A DNA stretch of 64,000 nt from Lysobacterales bacterium (GTDB lineage: Bacteria; Pseudomonadota; Gammaproteobacteria; Xanthomonadales; UBA2363). The DNA lies in assembly GCA_019634735.1 (NCBI GenBank), contig JAHCAT010000011.1, positions 92,879 through 156,878 of the forward strand. The letters are read 5' to 3'. Every line of letters begins with the position of its first letter. Position 1 is the stretch's first letter. Shown here one piece after another: positions 49,829 to 60,111 of the stretch. The notes under the pieces were generated by a model, which was not told the DNA's origin, did not search any database, and saw nothing but the letters and a program-made list of their open reading frames with translations. A program made the position numbers and the translations under genes.

Positions 49829-52033
49829 CTAGGCCGCGCTGAGGTTGGCGTAGGCCAGAACCAGCCACTTGGCGCCGGCGTCCTCGAACTGCACCTGCAC
49901 GCGGGCGTGGTTGCCGCCGCCCTCGGCGTCGACGATCAGGCCCTCGCCGAACTGCGGGTGGCGCACGCGCTGGCCCAGGCTGAAGCCGGCGCCGGCGGCG
50001 GCATCCTGCTGCCAGGCGGCGCGGTTGCCGGCGACCTGGCGCAGGCCGCTGACCTCGACCTTGGGCCGCACCGCGTGCAGCAGGGCGGGCGGGATCTCGG
50101 CCAGGAAGCGGGACGGGCGGTTGTAGGTCTCGACGCCGTGCAGTCGGCGGGTCTCGGCGTAGCTCAGCGTGAGCTGCTCGCGGGCGCGGGTGATGCCGAC
50201 ATAGGCCAGCCGGCGCTCCTCCTCCAGCCGGCCTTCCTCGTTCAGCGACTTCTGGTTGGGGAACAGGCCCTCCTCCAGACCGGTCAGGAACACCAGCGGG
50301 AACTCCAGGCCCTTGGCGGCGTGCAGGGTCATCAACTGCACGCAGTCCTGCCAGGCCTCGCCCTGGGTCTCGCCGGCCTCCAGGGTGGCGTGCGCCAGGA
50401 AGGCGGCCAGTTCGGACAGGCCGGCCTCGCGGTCCTCGGCGGACAGCTCGAAGCGGCTGGCGACGCTGACCAGCTCATCGAGGTTCTCCAGCCGTCCCTC
50501 GGCCTGGGCCTGGCCCTCGCGCTGGTAGAACTCGCGCAGGCCGGAACGGGCGATCAGGTGGTCGATGCGTTCGTGCAGGTCCATGTCGGCGCCCTCGGCG
50601 GCCAGCAGGTCGACCCGCTCCATGAAGGCGTAAAGGGCGTTGCGGACCTTGCCGGCCAGCGCCAGCGGCTCGCCGCCGGGCAGCGGCGCGCTGCGGCCGC
50701 TGGCGCGCGCGGCGACCTGCCACAGCGAGGTGGCGCCGGCGCGCGCGGCCTGGCGCAGAAGCTCGAGACTGCGCCCGCCGACGCCGCAGTTGGGCGCGGC
50801 GATCGCGCGTTCGAAGGCGCCGTCGTCGTCGCGGTTGCCGACCAGGCGCAACCAGGCCAGGGCATCGCGGATCTCGGCGCGCTCGAAGAAGCGCAGGCCG
50901 CCGTAGACGCGGTACGGGATGCCGGCCTGCACCAGGGCCTCTTCCAGCACCCGCGACTGCGCGTTGCTGCGGTAGAGCAGGGCGCAGTCGGACGGGCGGC
51001 CGTCGTCGGCGATCCGGGCGCGGATCCGCTCGACCACGTAGCGCGCCTCGTCCTGCTCGTTGAAGGCCGCGTACAGGGCGATCGGTTCGCCCTCGGCGCC
51101 GTCGGTCCACAAGTTCTTGCCCATGCGGTCGGCGTTGCGCTCGATCACCGCGTTGGCGGCCTTCAGGATGGTGCCGGTGGAGCGGTAGTTCTGTTCCAGC
51201 TTGAGCACCCGCACGTCCGGGAAGTCGCGCAGGAAGTGCTGGACGTTCTCGACCCGGGCGCCCCGCCAGCCGTAGATGGCCTGGTCGTCGTCGCCGACCG
51301 CGAACACCTGGCCGGTGTCGCCGGCCAGCATGCGCAGCCAGGCGTACTGCAGGGAATTGGTGTCCTGGAACTCGTCGACCAGCAGCCAGCGGAAGCGCTG
51401 CCGGTAGTGCGCCAGCAGCACCGGGTCGCCCAGCCACAGCTCGTGGCTGCGCAGCAGCAGCTCGGCGAAATCGACCAGGCCCTGGCGTTCGCACTCGGCC
51501 TGGTAGGCGCGGTAGACCTCGACGAAGGCCTGGTGCACCGGGTTGTGGCCGGGGTCGATGTGCTGCGGACGGCGGCCCTCGTCCTTCTGGCCGTTGATGA
51601 ACCAGGTCGCCTGCTTGGGCGGGAAGCGCGCCTCGTCCAGGCCCATCGCCTGCACCACCCGCCGCACCAGGCGCACCTGGTCGTCGGCATCGATGATCTG
51701 GAAGGTCTCCGGCAGCTTTGCCTCGCGCCAGTGCTGGCGCAGCAGGCGGTGCGCCAGGCCGTGGAAGGTGCCCAGCCACAGGCCGCGGGTGCCGTGCCCG
51801 ACCAGCTTCTCGCAGCGCAGCCGCATCTCGGCGGCGGCCTTGTTGGTGAAGGTCACCGCCAGGATTGCGTAGGGTGAGACCTGCTCGACCTCGAGCAGCC
51901 AGGCGATGCGGTGGATCAGCACCCGGGTCTTGCCGGAACCGGCGCCGGCCAGCACCAGCGTGTGACCTCGGCTGGCGGTCACGGCCTCGCGCTGGGCCGG
52001 GTTGAGCGCATCGAGCAGGTGCGAGACATCCAT
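49829..52033 (-). CDS. uvrD: DNA helicase II (UvrD)
   Basis: A 734-residue SF1 3'-5' helicase for nucleotide excision and mismatch repair. It begins [17 protein letters not shown], close to E. coli UvrD, with Walker [31 protein letters not shown], the DEFQDT box near 220, [39 protein letters not shown], and [14 protein letters not shown]. The Tudor-like C-terminal end [17 protein letters not shown] is present. The start at 52033 matches the family; upstream residues are Arg/Gly-rich. A TACAAT box (52040-52045, minus strand) ends six bases before the ATG. Confidence 0.98.
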   Translation of the reverse strand: MDVSHLLDALNPAQREAVTASRGHTLVLAGAGSGKTRVLIHRIAWLLEVEQVSPYAILAVTFTNKAAAEMRLRCEKLVGHGTRGLWLGTFHGLAHRLLRQHWREAKLPETFQIIDADDQVRLVRRVVQAMGLDEARFPPKQATWFINGQKDEGRRPQHIDPGHNPVHQAFVEVYRAYQAECERQGLVDFAELLLRSHELWLGDPVLLAHYRQRFRWLLVDEFQDTNSLQYAWLRMLAGDTGQVFAVGDDDQAIYGWRGARVENVQHFLRDFPDVRVLKLEQNYRSTGTILKAANAVIERNADRMGKNLWTDGAEGEPIALYAAFNEQDEARYVVERIRARIADDGRPSDCALLYRSNAQSRVLEEALVQAGIPYRVYGGLRFFERAEIRDALAWLRLVGNRDDDGAFERAIAAPNCGVGGRSLELLRQAARAGATSLWQVAARASGRSAPLPGGEPLALAGKVRNALYAFMERVDLLAAEGADMDLHERIDHLIARSGLREFYQREGQAQAEGRLENLDELVSVASRFELSAEDREAGLSELAAFLAHATLEAGETQGEAWQDCVQLMTLHAAKGLEFPLVFLTGLEEGLFPNQKSLNEEGRLEEERRLAYVGITRAREQLTLSYAETRRLHGVETYNRPSRFLAEIPPALLHAVRPKVEVSGLRQVAGNRAAWQQDAAAGAGFSLGQRVRHPQFGEGLIVDAEGGGNHARVQVQFEDAGAKWLVLAYANLSAA

Positions 52034-52144
52034 GCGGCGATTGTACCGGCCGGGCTCTCCGGCCCCCCGACGCGCGCGCACGCGCGCACGTTCGCAGCGT
52101 GCCGGCTCGTGCGAACATCGGCATCCGACCCCGCGCCAGCGACC

Positions 52145-53500
52145 ATGACCGAGGACCGCCCCAGCAAGCCGCGCGCGCCGCGCAAGCGAAATCCCGCCGA
52201 ACCCCCGGTCGAGGCGGTGGCGACACCGCGTGCGCGGGTGAAGTCGGGCAAATCGCCGGCCGAGCCGGGTGGCGGCGAACCGGTAAAGCCCGGCACCGCG
52301 CGCCAGCGCGCCGCGCCGCGCAAGGCCGCACCGACCGCAGATGCGTCGACCGGGGAGCGCAAGCCGCCGGCGGTTGCAGCCCCCGCCGCCGCGGCACCTG
52401 CCCGACGCGGGACGGCCGCTCCGCCCAAGGCAGCCGGTGGCACCCGATCAGGCAGCGCCAGTGCCGGCCGGCCGGCCGCCGCGGATGTTGCCGGGCGTGC
52501 CGCGGCGCCGTCCAGGACCGCCAGGCCGGCAGGCGCGCCGGCCCCGTCGCGTTCGCCTGCCCGGGCCGCACCTGCCACGGCACCGGGGCGGCACGGGCCG
52601 CGGACCCCGGCCGCTCGGTCGTCACCCGGCTGGCGACAGTGGCAAGCCACGATCGATCCCTACCTGCGCCTGTGCCGGATCGACCGGCCGATCGGCTACC
52701 TGCTGCTGCTCTGGCCGACCTGGTGGGGGCTGTGGGCCGCGGCGGGCGGGCCGCCGCCGCTGGGCATCCTGGTGGTGTTCACGCTCGGTGTCGTGGTGAT
52801 GCGTTCGGCCGGCTGCGTGATCAACGATTTCGCCGACCGCTGGCTGGATCCGCAGGTGCAGCGCACCCGAAGCCGGCCGCTCGCGGCCGGCGAGGTCGCG
52901 CCGCGCCAGGCGCTGGCGCTGTTCGGCGGCCTGATGCTGGCGGCCCTGGCGCTGGTGCTGTTCCTGAACGCCCTCACCGTCAAGCTGGCGGTGGTCGGCG
53001 CCGTGCTCGCGGCCAGCTATCCGTTCCTGAAGCGCTACACGCACCTGCCGCAGGTGTACCTGGGCGTCGCCTTCGGCTGGGCGATCCCGATGGCGTTCGC
53101 GGCGATCCAGGGCGAGGTGCCGCGCCTGGCCTGGCTGCTGTTCCTGGCCAACGTGCTGTGGGCGACCGCCTACGACACCCTGTACGCCATGGTCGACCGC
53201 GACGACGACCTGCGTGCCGGCGCGCGCTCCACCGCGATCCTGTTCGGCGACCTCGACCTGGTCGCGGTCGGCATCCTGCAGGGCACCTTCCTGTTCGCCA
53301 TGGCCCTGGTCGGCCAGCGCCTCGGCCTGGGCACGCCGATGCACCTGGCGCTGGCCCTGGGCGTGCTGCTGGTCGCCGGCCAGCTCTGGCGGGCGCGCCG
53401 ACGCGACCGCGCGGGCTGCTTCGCGGCGTTCAGAGACAACCATTGGCTGGGCCTGGTGATGTTCCTGGGCCTGGCGATCGGCCTGGGGCAGACGGGCTGA
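52145..53500 (+). CDS. ubiA: 4-Hydroxybenzoate polyprenyltransferase with basic N-terminal extension
   Basis: A 451-residue protein. Residues about 165-451 are a normal UbiA: nine hydrophobic helices, the first Asp motif [12 protein letters not shown] near 225 and the second [12 protein letters not shown] near 342, which bind Mg2+ and the polyprenyl diphosphate. The enzyme joins the polyprenyl tail to 4-hydroxybenzoate in ubiquinone synthesis. Residues 1-160 are a Pro/Ala/Arg/Lys/Ser-rich low-complexity segment, reminiscent of AlgP or histone H1-like tails, absent from ordinary UbiA (about 290 residues). It is in the same frame with coding-like base use and no obvious nearer start with a ribosome site. 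Whether it is translated is not certain. Confidence 0.88.
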   Translation: MTEDRPSKPRAPRKRNPAEPPVEAVATPRARVKSGKSPAEPGGGEPVKPGTARQRAAPRKAAPTADASTGERKPPAVAAPAAAAPARRGTAAPPKAAGGTRSGSASAGRPAAADVAGRAAAPSRTARPAGAPAPSRSPARAAPATAPGRHGPRTPAARSSPGWRQWQATIDPYLRLCRIDRPIGYLLLLWPTWWGLWAAAGGPPPLGILVVFTLGVVVMRSAGCVINDFADRWLDPQVQRTRSRPLAAGEVAPRQALALFGGLMLAALALVLFLNALTVKLAVVGAVLAASYPFLKRYTHLPQVYLGVAFGWAIPMAFAAIQGEVPRLAWLLFLANVLWATAYDTLYAMVDRDDDLRAGARSTAILFGDLDLVAVGILQGTFLFAMALVGQRLGLGTPMHLALALGVLLVAGQLWRARRRDRAGCFAAFRDNHWLGLVMFLGLAIGLGQTG

Positions 53501-53566
53501 GCCTGCCCGGGTAGCTCCCTTGGCCCTTCAGTCCGTGTCCCGGCAGCGCTCGGGGCGCGTGCGCGG

Positions 53567-54340
53567 TCAGTGCGGTCCGCGCGCGGCACGCGCCACGACC
53601 CAGACGTCGATACTGGCGAAACCGGCCCGCTGCAGGGTGCGCGCGCACTCGGCCAGGGTCGCGCCGGTGGTCATCACGTCGTCGATCAGCACCAGGCGCT
53701 GGTGGCCCGCCAACCGGGTCCGTTCCAGCGTCCGCGACTGCACCTGGAAGGCCGCGCGCACGTTGCGGCGCCGTGCCACCGCATCGAGCTCGGTCTGTGC
53801 CGCCGTCGCCCGCGTCCTGCGCAACAGGTTCGGGGCGACCGGCAATGCCAGCGCCCGGCCGAGGTCGCGTGCCAGTTCCAGGGCCTGGTCGTGGCCGCGC
53901 CGGCGCAGGCGATCGTCGTGCAGCGGCACCGGCACCAGCAGGTCCGGTCGCGCCGGCGACGCGGCACGGACGCGCTCGGCGAGCAGCAGCGCAAGCGCGC
54001 GCCCGGCGGCCAGGTCGCCGCCGAACTTGAAGCGGGTGATCAGGCCATCCAGCGGCCAGGCGTAGCGGAAGCCGGCGAAGGCGGCGGCGAACGGTGGCGG
54101 TCGTTGCAGGCAGGCGCCGCAGGCCGGCTCGGGGCGCGCCAGGGGTTCGGCGCAGTGCGGACAGCACGGCTGGTTGTCGGCCAGTTCGTCCCGGCAGCCG
54201 GCGCACAGCGGCGAGGGCGAGCCCTGCAGCGCCGCAGAACACAGCGCGCAGCGCGGTGGCAGCAGGCGGGCCAGCAGCCGGTGCAGCCAGCCTCGCGCTG
54301 GTCCGGACTCCAGGTTGACTTCGCTGCCGGGCGTTTCCAC
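53567..54340 (-). CDS. comF: ComF family phosphoribosyltransferase-like protein
   Basis: A 257-residue protein. The N-terminal double zinc ribbon has CALC, CAGC, CPHC and CGAC pairs (about 30-95), followed by a type I phosphoribosyltransferase-like domain with the PRPP loop [16 protein letters not shown] near 217 and [20 protein letters not shown] near 132. ComF-type proteins aid DNA uptake and recombination in competent bacteria. The start is a GTG at 54340, 32 bases from the divergent bioB start; a later start near [12 protein letters not shown] is possible. The comF-bioB divergent pairing is common in this group. Confidence 0.88.
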   Translation of the reverse strand: METPGSEVNLESGPARGWLHRLLARLLPPRCALCSAALQGSPSPLCAGCRDELADNQPCCPHCAEPLARPEPACGACLQRPPPFAAAFAGFRYAWPLDGLITRFKFGGDLAAGRALALLLAERVRAASPARPDLLVPVPLHDDRLRRRGHDQALELARDLGRALALPVAPNLLRRTRATAAQTELDAVARRRNVRAAFQVQSRTLERTRLAGHQRLVLIDDVMTTGATLAECARTLQRAGFASIDVWVVARAARGPH

Positions 54341-54372
54341 ACTGGCCGCAGTCTACCGCCGCCGTCCTCCCG

Positions 54373-55386
54373 ATGACCGAAGCCACCCCGCGCCACGACT
54401 GGACGCGCGAGCAGGCGCTCGCCCTGTTCGACCTGCCGTTCCCCGACCTGCTGTTCCGCGCCCAGCAGGCGCATCGCGCGCACTTCGATCCCAGCCAGGT
54501 GCAGGTCAGCACCTTGCTGTCGATCAAGACCGGCGCCTGCCCGGAAGACTGCGCGTACTGCCCGCAGAGCGCGCGCTACCGTACCGGCCTGAAGGCCGAG
54601 CGGCTGTTGCCGCTGGAGGACGTCCTCGCCCGCGCGCGCCAGGCGCGCGATGCCGGCGCCAGCCGCTTCTGCATGGGCGCCGCCTGGCGCAATCCGCGCG
54701 ACAAGGACCTGCCGCAGGTCGCCGCCATGGTCGCCGGAGTCAAGGCGCTGGGCCTCGAGACCTGCGCCACCCTCGGCATGCTCAGCGCCGGGCAGGCCCA
54801 GGCGCTCAAGGATGCCGGGCTGGACTACTACAACCACAACCTCGACACCTCGCCGGAGTTCTACGGCGAGATCATCGGTACGCGCACCTACGACGACCGC
54901 CTGGAAACCCTGGCCCACGTCCGCGATGCCGGCCTGAAGACCTGCTGCGGCGGCATCGTTGGCATGGGCGAGTCGCGAGCCGACCGCGCCGGCCTGCTGG
55001 TGGCGCTGGCGACCTTGCCGGCGCATCCGGATTCGGTGCCGATCAACCGCCTGGTGCGGGTCGCCGGCACGCCGCTGGCCGACCAGGCCGAGCTGGAGCC
55101 CTTCGAGTTCGTGCGCACCATCGCGGTGGCGCGGATCATGATGCCGGCCTCGATGGTGCGCCTGTCGGCCGGTCGGGAAGCCATGTCGGACGAACTGCAG
55201 GCGCTGTGCTTCCTGGCCGGCGCCAACTCGATCTTCCACGGCGACAAGCTGCTGACCACTGGCAACCCAGATACCGCCGCCGATGAGGCGCTGTTCGCCC
55301 GGCTCGGTCTGGTGGCGATGCCGGCGCCGACGCAGGCGCAGTCATCGGGGCAGACCTGCCACGCCGACATCACCGAGGCGGCCTGA
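54373..55386 (+). CDS. bioB: Biotin synthase
   Basis: A 337-residue radical-SAM enzyme that inserts sulphur into dethiobiotin, the last step of biotin synthesis. The cluster-binding cysteines are in [14 protein letters not shown] near residues 54-67. [37 protein letters not shown] and GGIVGMGES are the standard blocks, and the second-cluster ligand region ends [16 protein letters not shown] near 265. Normal length. First gene of the biotin cluster. Confidence 0.98.
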   Translation: MTEATPRHDWTREQALALFDLPFPDLLFRAQQAHRAHFDPSQVQVSTLLSIKTGACPEDCAYCPQSARYRTGLKAERLLPLEDVLARARQARDAGASRFCMGAAWRNPRDKDLPQVAAMVAGVKALGLETCATLGMLSAGQAQALKDAGLDYYNHNLDTSPEFYGEIIGTRTYDDRLETLAHVRDAGLKTCCGGIVGMGESRADRAGLLVALATLPAHPDSVPINRLVRVAGTPLADQAELEPFEFVRTIAVARIMMPASMVRLSAGREAMSDELQALCFLAGANSIFHGDKLLTTGNPDTAADEALFARLGLVAMPAPTQAQSSGQTCHADITEAA

Positions 55387-55674
55387 GCCGCGCTCGCCGG
55401 GCCGCCCCTGACTTCCAGGCGCTGCCCGGCGCGAAGCGCAGTTGCGGCCGGAGGGCGGGCTGGCCCGCAGGTTTCCAGAGGGCATTGCTGCGGCCGCCGA
55501 TCTCCGCGCCGTGGCGCGGTCCGTAGTCGTTGTCCGGTTCGACCCGGGGTCGGCCACACCCTCGACGTCCAGCACGCCGCAGCCCGCATCACAGCGCCCT
55601 CCCGACGGCCTCGCCGTGCGTCGCCATGAACCATCCGGGCTAGGATGCCGCATGGTCCCTCCAAGGTCGTCGCC
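55387..55674. other. Gap between bioB and the YCII gene, 288 bp
   Basis: No gene is seen. A TAGGAT box (55641-55646) would start a transcript about 22 bases before the next ATG. A 21-bp stretch beginning near 55494 (GCCGCCGATCTCCGC and six more bases) is repeated exactly near 61893, in the gap before the aromatic-rich lipoprotein gene. Confidence 0.4.
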
Positions 55675-56100
55675 ATGACTCCCCGCATCGCTGTTGTGCT
55701 CACCGCCCTGCTGGCCGCCGCGCTCGGCGCCAGCCCGGCCCTCGCAGCCGGTACCGACACCGCGCAGGATGCAGCGGCTGCCGAGCCGCCGGCCATGAAG
55801 GAATACTGGTTCGTCATGCTGGTCCGCGGCCCACGCCGCGGCGAGCCGATGCCCGAGGAGGAGATCGCCGCCTTGCAGCGTGGCCATATGGCGCACATGG
55901 CGGCGGAGCACGCCGCCGGCCGGCTGCTGCTGGCCGGCCCGTTCGGCGACGACGGCGACTGGCGTGGCATCCAGATCTACGACGCCGGCGGCCGCGAGGA
56001 GGTCGAGGCGATCTGCGCGCGCGATCCGGCGGTGGCCGCGGGCCGGTTGGCCTGCGACGTCCGGCCCTGGTGGAGCCAGCCGGGCGCGACCTTGAAGTAG
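55675..56100 (+). CDS. Secreted YCII-domain protein inside the biotin cluster
   Basis: A 141-residue protein. The start at 55675 gives a signal peptide (VVLTALLAAALGASPALA). The mature part is a YCII/dimeric ferredoxin-like domain: EYWFVMLVRGPRRGEPMPEE, then GHMAHMAAEHAAGRLLLAGP with the conserved His, and GDWRGIQIYDAGG. YCII proteins are usually cytosolic and of loosely defined enzymatic role, so export is unusual. It sits between bioB and bioF on the same strand, 11 bases before bioF, but no biotin role is known for it. Confidence 0.75.
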   Translation: MTPRIAVVLTALLAAALGASPALAAGTDTAQDAAAAEPPAMKEYWFVMLVRGPRRGEPMPEEEIAALQRGHMAHMAAEHAAGRLLLAGPFGDDGDWRGIQIYDAGGREEVEAICARDPAVAAGRLACDVRPWWSQPGATLK

Positions 56101-56111
56101 CCGTCGCCGGC

Positions 56112-57299
56112 GTGGCCCATTCCGCCGCCATCGCCCGGCTGGTCGCCGCGCGCGCCCGGCGCGAGCACGACGGCCTGCTACGCAGGCTGCGCACCGTCGA
56201 ACACGCCGACGGCGGCCATGTCGTGCTTGACGGTCGCCGCTTGCTGAATTTTTCGGGCAACGACTACCTGGGCCTGGCCGGGCATCCCGCCCTGGTGGCC
56301 GCGCTGCGCGATGCCGCTGCCGAACACGGCGTCGGGGCCACCGCCGCGCACCTGGTCTGCGGCCACCGGCGCCCGCACGCCGAACTGGAGGCGGCCCTGG
56401 CCGAGTGGACCGGCCGCGAGGCGGCGTTGTTGTTCTCGACCGGCTGGATGGCCAATCTGGGGGTGCTGCAGGCGCTGCTGGGACCGGGCGACCTGTGCGT
56501 CCAGGACCGGCTCAACCACGCCAGCCTGCTGGACGGCGCCCGCCTGGCCGGCTGCACCCTGCGCCGCTACCGGCACGGCGACGTCGAGGCGGCGGGCCGG
56601 CAACTGCGCCAGGCCGGCCCCGGTGCCGCCGGTGTGCTGGCGACCGATGGCGTGTTCAGCATGGATGGCGACGTCGCGCCGCTGTCGGCGCTGGCCCGCT
56701 GCGCGGCTGCCGTCGACGCCACCTTGCTGGTGGACGACGCGCACGGCCTCGGCGTTCTGGGCCCGGAAGGCGCAGGCAGCGTCGCTGCCGCCGGCCTGGG
56801 CAGTGCCGCGGTGCCGGTGCTGATGGCGACCCTGGGCAAGGCCCTGGGCACCTGCGGCGCCTTCGTCGCCGGCGACCGCGCGCTGATCGAGGGGCTGGTT
56901 CAGTCGGCGCGCACCTTCGTCTACACCACGGCCCTGCCGCCGGCGCTGGCCGCTGCCACCCTCGCGGCGGTCGGCATCGCCCGCCGCGAGCATTGGCGGC
57001 GCGAGCACCTGACCGGCCTGGTCGCTCACTTCCGTGCCGGCGCGATCCGCCTTGGCCTGCGCCTGGCCGATTCGCCCACGCCGATCCAGCCGCTGCTGGT
57101 CGGCTCGGCCGAGGACGCCAGCGCGCTGGCCGCCGCACTGGAGGCGCGCGGGGTACTGGCGGTGGCGATCCGGCCGCCGACCGTGCCCGTGGGCAGCGCG
57201 CGGCTGCGCATCACGCTGACTGCGAGCCACGCGCGCGCCGATGTCGACCAGCTGCTGGCGGCGCTGGCCCAGGTCCTGGAAGCGCCCCGGCCGGCCTGA
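56112..57299 (+). CDS. bioF: 8-Amino-7-oxononanoate synthase
   Basis: A 395-residue PLP enzyme that condenses pimeloyl-ACP with alanine in biotin synthesis. FSGNDYLGLAGHPALV near 50, LLFSTGWMANLGVLQALLG near 105, DRLNHASLLDG near 130, LLVDDAHGLGVLGPEGAG near 200, and the PLP Lys in LMATLGKALGTCGAF near 242 are visible. The start at GTG 56112 follows the YCII stop closely; an earlier start would overlap that gene by 31 bases. Length is normal. Confidence 0.96.
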   Translation: MAHSAAIARLVAARARREHDGLLRRLRTVEHADGGHVVLDGRRLLNFSGNDYLGLAGHPALVAALRDAAAEHGVGATAAHLVCGHRRPHAELEAALAEWTGREAALLFSTGWMANLGVLQALLGPGDLCVQDRLNHASLLDGARLAGCTLRRYRHGDVEAAGRQLRQAGPGAAGVLATDGVFSMDGDVAPLSALARCAAAVDATLLVDDAHGLGVLGPEGAGSVAAAGLGSAAVPVLMATLGKALGTCGAFVAGDRALIEGLVQSARTFVYTTALPPALAAATLAAVGIARREHWRREHLTGLVAHFRAGAIRLGLRLADSPTPIQPLLVGSAEDASALAAALEARGVLAVAIRPPTVPVGSARLRITLTASHARADVDQLLAALAQVLEAPRPA

Positions 57300-57548
57300 C
57301 CATCGGCGCCGCGCGTGCAGGCATGGGGACTCCGCTGGTGGGGCTGCCCGCTGGCATACCGCTTCAGCCGCGGCTGCCGCCAGGGTGCCGCTGCGGGAAC
57401 GTCGGCGACCGCGATGGCGGCGGTGGGGGGCGTGCGGACGAGCCCGCAGATCCCATCAGACCTTCCCCAAAGCGCGCGTAACTGCCCCGCTGTCGCGGTC
57501 TCAGGAAAGGTCCGGGCTAGAATCAGCGCCCCGCCCGACCCGCCCGCC

Positions 57549-58313
57549 ATGCTGCACGTCGAAACCACAGGATCCGGTCCGGACCTCGTGCTCCTGCACG
57601 GCTGGGCCATGCACGGCGGCCTGTTCGCCCCCCTGGTCGAAGCCCTGTGCGCCGCCTGGACCGTCCATATCGTCGATCTGCCCGGCCACGGGCGCAGTCG
57701 GGACGATGGCACGCCGCTGGCCCTGGCGCCCCTGGCCGACCGGCTGCTGGAGGCGCTGCCGGTGGCGCCCTGGCTGGGCTGGTCGCTGGGCGGCCTGGTC
57801 GCGCTGCGTGCGGCGCTGCAGGCGCCGGGGCGGGTGCCCGGGCTGCTGATGATGGCCGCCACGCCGCGTTTCGTGGCCGGGCCCGGCTGGCCGCACGGCG
57901 TCGAGCCTGCGGTGTTCGACCGATTCGGCGAGGAGCTGGGCCGCGACTGGCGCGGCACCGTCGAGCGCTTCCTGGCGTTGGAGGTGGTCGGCAGCCGTAC
58001 CGCCCAGGACGACCTGCGCCACCTGCGCAGCCATGTCTACGACCATGGCGAGCCGGCACCGCGGGTGCTGGCCGAGGGTCTGCGCCTGCTGTCCGGCAGC
58101 GACCTGGTCGAGCAACTGCCGTCGCTGCGGGTGCCCAGCCAATGGCTGGGCGGGCGCCGCGACCGGCTGGTGCCCCCGGAGGCCGTGCTGGCGGCCGCGG
58201 CCCTGGCGCCGGGCGGCGAGGCCCGGGTGATCGCCGGCGCCGGCCATGCGCCTTTCCTGCACCACGCCGACCAGGTCGTCGCGGCTCTGTCGCGATTGCG
58301 GGCCGCGGCATGA
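57549..58313 (+). CDS. bioH: Pimeloyl-[ACP] methyl ester esterase
   Basis: A 254-residue alpha/beta hydrolase that removes the methyl group from pimeloyl-ACP methyl ester. LVLLHGWAMHGGLFAPLV near 15, the nucleophile Ser in LGWSLGGLVAL near 79, the acid in GGRRDRLVPPE near 204, and the His in GAGHAPFLHHAD near 234 make the triad. Length matches E. coli BioH. A TAGAAT box at 57518-57523 suggests a separate promoter in the 249-bp gap after bioF. The stop overlaps bioC (58310-58313). Confidence 0.93.
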   Translation: MLHVETTGSGPDLVLLHGWAMHGGLFAPLVEALCAAWTVHIVDLPGHGRSRDDGTPLALAPLADRLLEALPVAPWLGWSLGGLVALRAALQAPGRVPGLLMMAATPRFVAGPGWPHGVEPAVFDRFGEELGRDWRGTVERFLALEVVGSRTAQDDLRHLRSHVYDHGEPAPRVLAEGLRLLSGSDLVEQLPSLRVPSQWLGGRRDRLVPPEAVLAAAALAPGGEARVIAGAGHAPFLHHADQVVAALSRLRAAA

Positions 58314-59188
58314 TCGGTGCATTCGACCGGACGCTGCTGCGTCGGCGCTTCGGAAGCGCGGCACCGGGCTATGCGGCGGTGGCGAAGCTGCAGCAGGAAG
58401 CCGAATCGCGCCTGCTCGAGCAGGTCGAGGCGATCGCCTCCACGCCGTCGGTGGTGCTCGACGTCGGTTGCGGCCCGGGTCGGGCGACCGCGGCGCTGGC
58501 CCGACGCTGGCGCGATGCCCGCGTGATCGGCGTGGATCTCGCGCTGCCCATGCTGCGCCTGGCGCGCCGCGCGCGCGGCTGGCTGCGCAGGCAGCCGGTG
58601 GTGTGTGCCGACGCCAACCGTCTTCCCCTGCCCGATGCCAGCGTCGACCTGCTGTTCTCCAGCCTGTGCCTGCAGTGGCTGGGCGATCCGCAGGCGGCGC
58701 TTGCCGAGTTCGCCCGCGTGCTGCGCCCGGGCGGCACCCTGCTGGCCAGCACCTTCGGTCCCGGCACGCTGGCGGAACTGCGCCAGGCCTGGGCGGCCGC
58801 CGACGACCGCGGCCACGTCAGCGAGTTCGTGCCGATGGCCGCCCTGGGCGATGCCCTGCTGGCCCAGGGTTTCGGCGATCCGGTGCTGGACCGCGACGTG
58901 TTCGCGCTCAGCTACCCGGACCTCGATGGCCTGCTGCGCGAGCTGCGGGCGATCGGCGCCAACAACGCGCGCAGCGACCGGCCGCGCGGCCTGGCCGGCA
59001 AGCACGGCTGGCGGCGGATGCGTGCGGCCTATGCCGGCCTGGTCGACCATGAAGGCCGCTGGCCGGCCAGCTACGAGGTGATCTACCTGCGGGCGCTGGC
59101 GCCGGCGCCGGGCCGTCCGCGACGCAGCGACGGCACCGAGATCGCGACGGTCCCGATCAGCGCGATCCGGCGCCGGCCCCGCCCGTAG
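58310..59188 (+). CDS. bioC: Malonyl-ACP O-methyltransferase
   Basis: A 292-residue SAM methyltransferase that starts pimeloyl synthesis by methylating malonyl-ACP. It begins FDRTLLRRRFGSAAPGYAAV, with motif I VVLDVGCGPGRATAAL near 49, then RLPLPDASVDLLFSSLCLQW near 105 and EFARVLRPGGTLLASTFGPG near 138, typical of BioC. Coupled to bioH. The Arg-rich tail of about 25 residues is slightly long. It completes BioC-BioH-BioF-BioB; BioA and BioD are not in the window. Confidence 0.94.
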   Translation: MIGAFDRTLLRRRFGSAAPGYAAVAKLQQEAESRLLEQVEAIASTPSVVLDVGCGPGRATAALARRWRDARVIGVDLALPMLRLARRARGWLRRQPVVCADANRLPLPDASVDLLFSSLCLQWLGDPQAALAEFARVLRPGGTLLASTFGPGTLAELRQAWAAADDRGHVSEFVPMAALGDALLAQGFGDPVLDRDVFALSYPDLDGLLRELRAIGANNARSDRPRGLAGKHGWRRMRAAYAGLVDHEGRWPASYEVIYLRALAPAPGRPRRSDGTEIATVPISAIRRRPRP

Positions 59189-59391
59189 CCGGGCGGATCG
59201 CGGCGTCCCATTCCGCAATCGGCGCGCCGATGGCGCGCATCGCGGGGTGGACGGTCAGGCCCAAGTCTCGCCGCGGGAGCTGTCGAAAGGCGGGCTGGCG
59301 GCGCCTGCTGCGTCGCCAGCGCCGCACACCACGCGCCGGCGTTCCGGCGCGGAAACAAGGCCGGCATAGGGCCGGCCCTGCCGACAGGCGC

Positions 59392-60111
59392 TCAGTCCAG
59401 GCGCAGTCCGCGCCGGTTGCTGTCGCGGCGACGGTTTTCCTTGGCCTGGTACTCGCCCTCGCAGTTGCGGCTGCGCTCGACCATCACGCACTCGAGGTAG
59501 TCGGTGATCTCGACCAGGGCCGCGCGGATCGCCTTGCCGGCCGGGGTGTTGTTCTCGTTGGCGAGGTTGCCGCCGAAGCCGCCGCGGTAGACGCCGACGC
59601 GCATGCCGCTGCTGGCGCTGCGGCCCTCGACGGTGCGCGAGTAGGCGACCTCGCCGGTGGTGGTGTCGATCACCCGGACGTCGACCGCCAGGTAGGCTTC
59701 GCTGCGGCGGCCGCCGACCGAGATGCCGCGCACGCTGATGCCGCCGCCGGTGTTGGAGGCGCCTTCCTCGTAAGCGGTCACCGTGCCCATGACCAGGTAC
59801 TGGGCGCCGGTCAGCTCGCCGGTGGCGGCGCCGCTGCCCTGGCGGACGCGCCCGGAGGCGGCCAGGTCCTGCTCCTGCAGCACCGAGCCCAGGTTGCTGC
59901 GCTCGACGACGCGGAACGCGCCGGTCGCGGACAGCTCGTTGGACAACATGCCGGCCAGCTCCCAGCCGACCCCGCCGCGCCACCAGCCGGCACCGCTCTG
60001 GTTGCGGAACTCGGCGACGCCGATCGAGGGCTTGCCGCCCTGGGCGACAGCCGGTCCGGCTGCGAAAACGCCGGCCAGTGTCAGCGCGACGGCGATCCAG
60101 AAACTCTTCAT
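59392..60111 (-). CDS. CsgG/HfaB-like secreted protein without lipobox
   Basis: A 239-residue exported protein with a signal peptide (FWIAVALTLAGVFAAGPAVA, cleavage before QGG). The CsgG-type domain shows IGVAEFRNQSG, GMLSNELSATGAFRVVERSNL, LTGAQYLVMGTVTAY, and DVRVIDTTTGEVAYSRTVEG. Curli-type CsgG is a lipoprotein that forms an outer-membrane pore; here no lipobox Cys is present, so a soluble periplasmic role is likelier. Two Cys near the C-terminus (YLECVMVERSRNCEG) may pair. No csgA or csgE-like gene is nearby. AGGGAG lies upstream of the ATG. Confidence 0.82.
   Translation of the reverse strand: MKSFWIAVALTLAGVFAAGPAVAQGGKPSIGVAEFRNQSGAGWWRGGVGWELAGMLSNELSATGAFRVVERSNLGSVLQEQDLAASGRVRQGSGAATGELTGAQYLVMGTVTAYEEGASNTGGGISVRGISVGGRRSEAYLAVDVRVIDTTTGEVAYSRTVEGRSASSGMRVGVYRGGFGGNLANENNTPAGKAIRAALVEITDYLECVMVERSRNCEGEYQAKENRRRDSNRRGLRLD

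Noticed and set aside
51911..52144. Longer N-terminus for the UbiA frame
   Set aside because: It would overlap the uvrD gene and its promoter; ATG 52145 is the first start after that gene.
55494..55560. GGTTCGACCC as a possible tRNA T-loop
   Set aside because: No acceptor, D or anticodon stems can be folded around it.
57500..57530. AGGAAAGGTCCGGGCT, similar to a conserved piece of RNase P RNA
   Set aside because: It has an extra G, none of the other RNase P helices follow, and the bioH gene starts within 40 bases.
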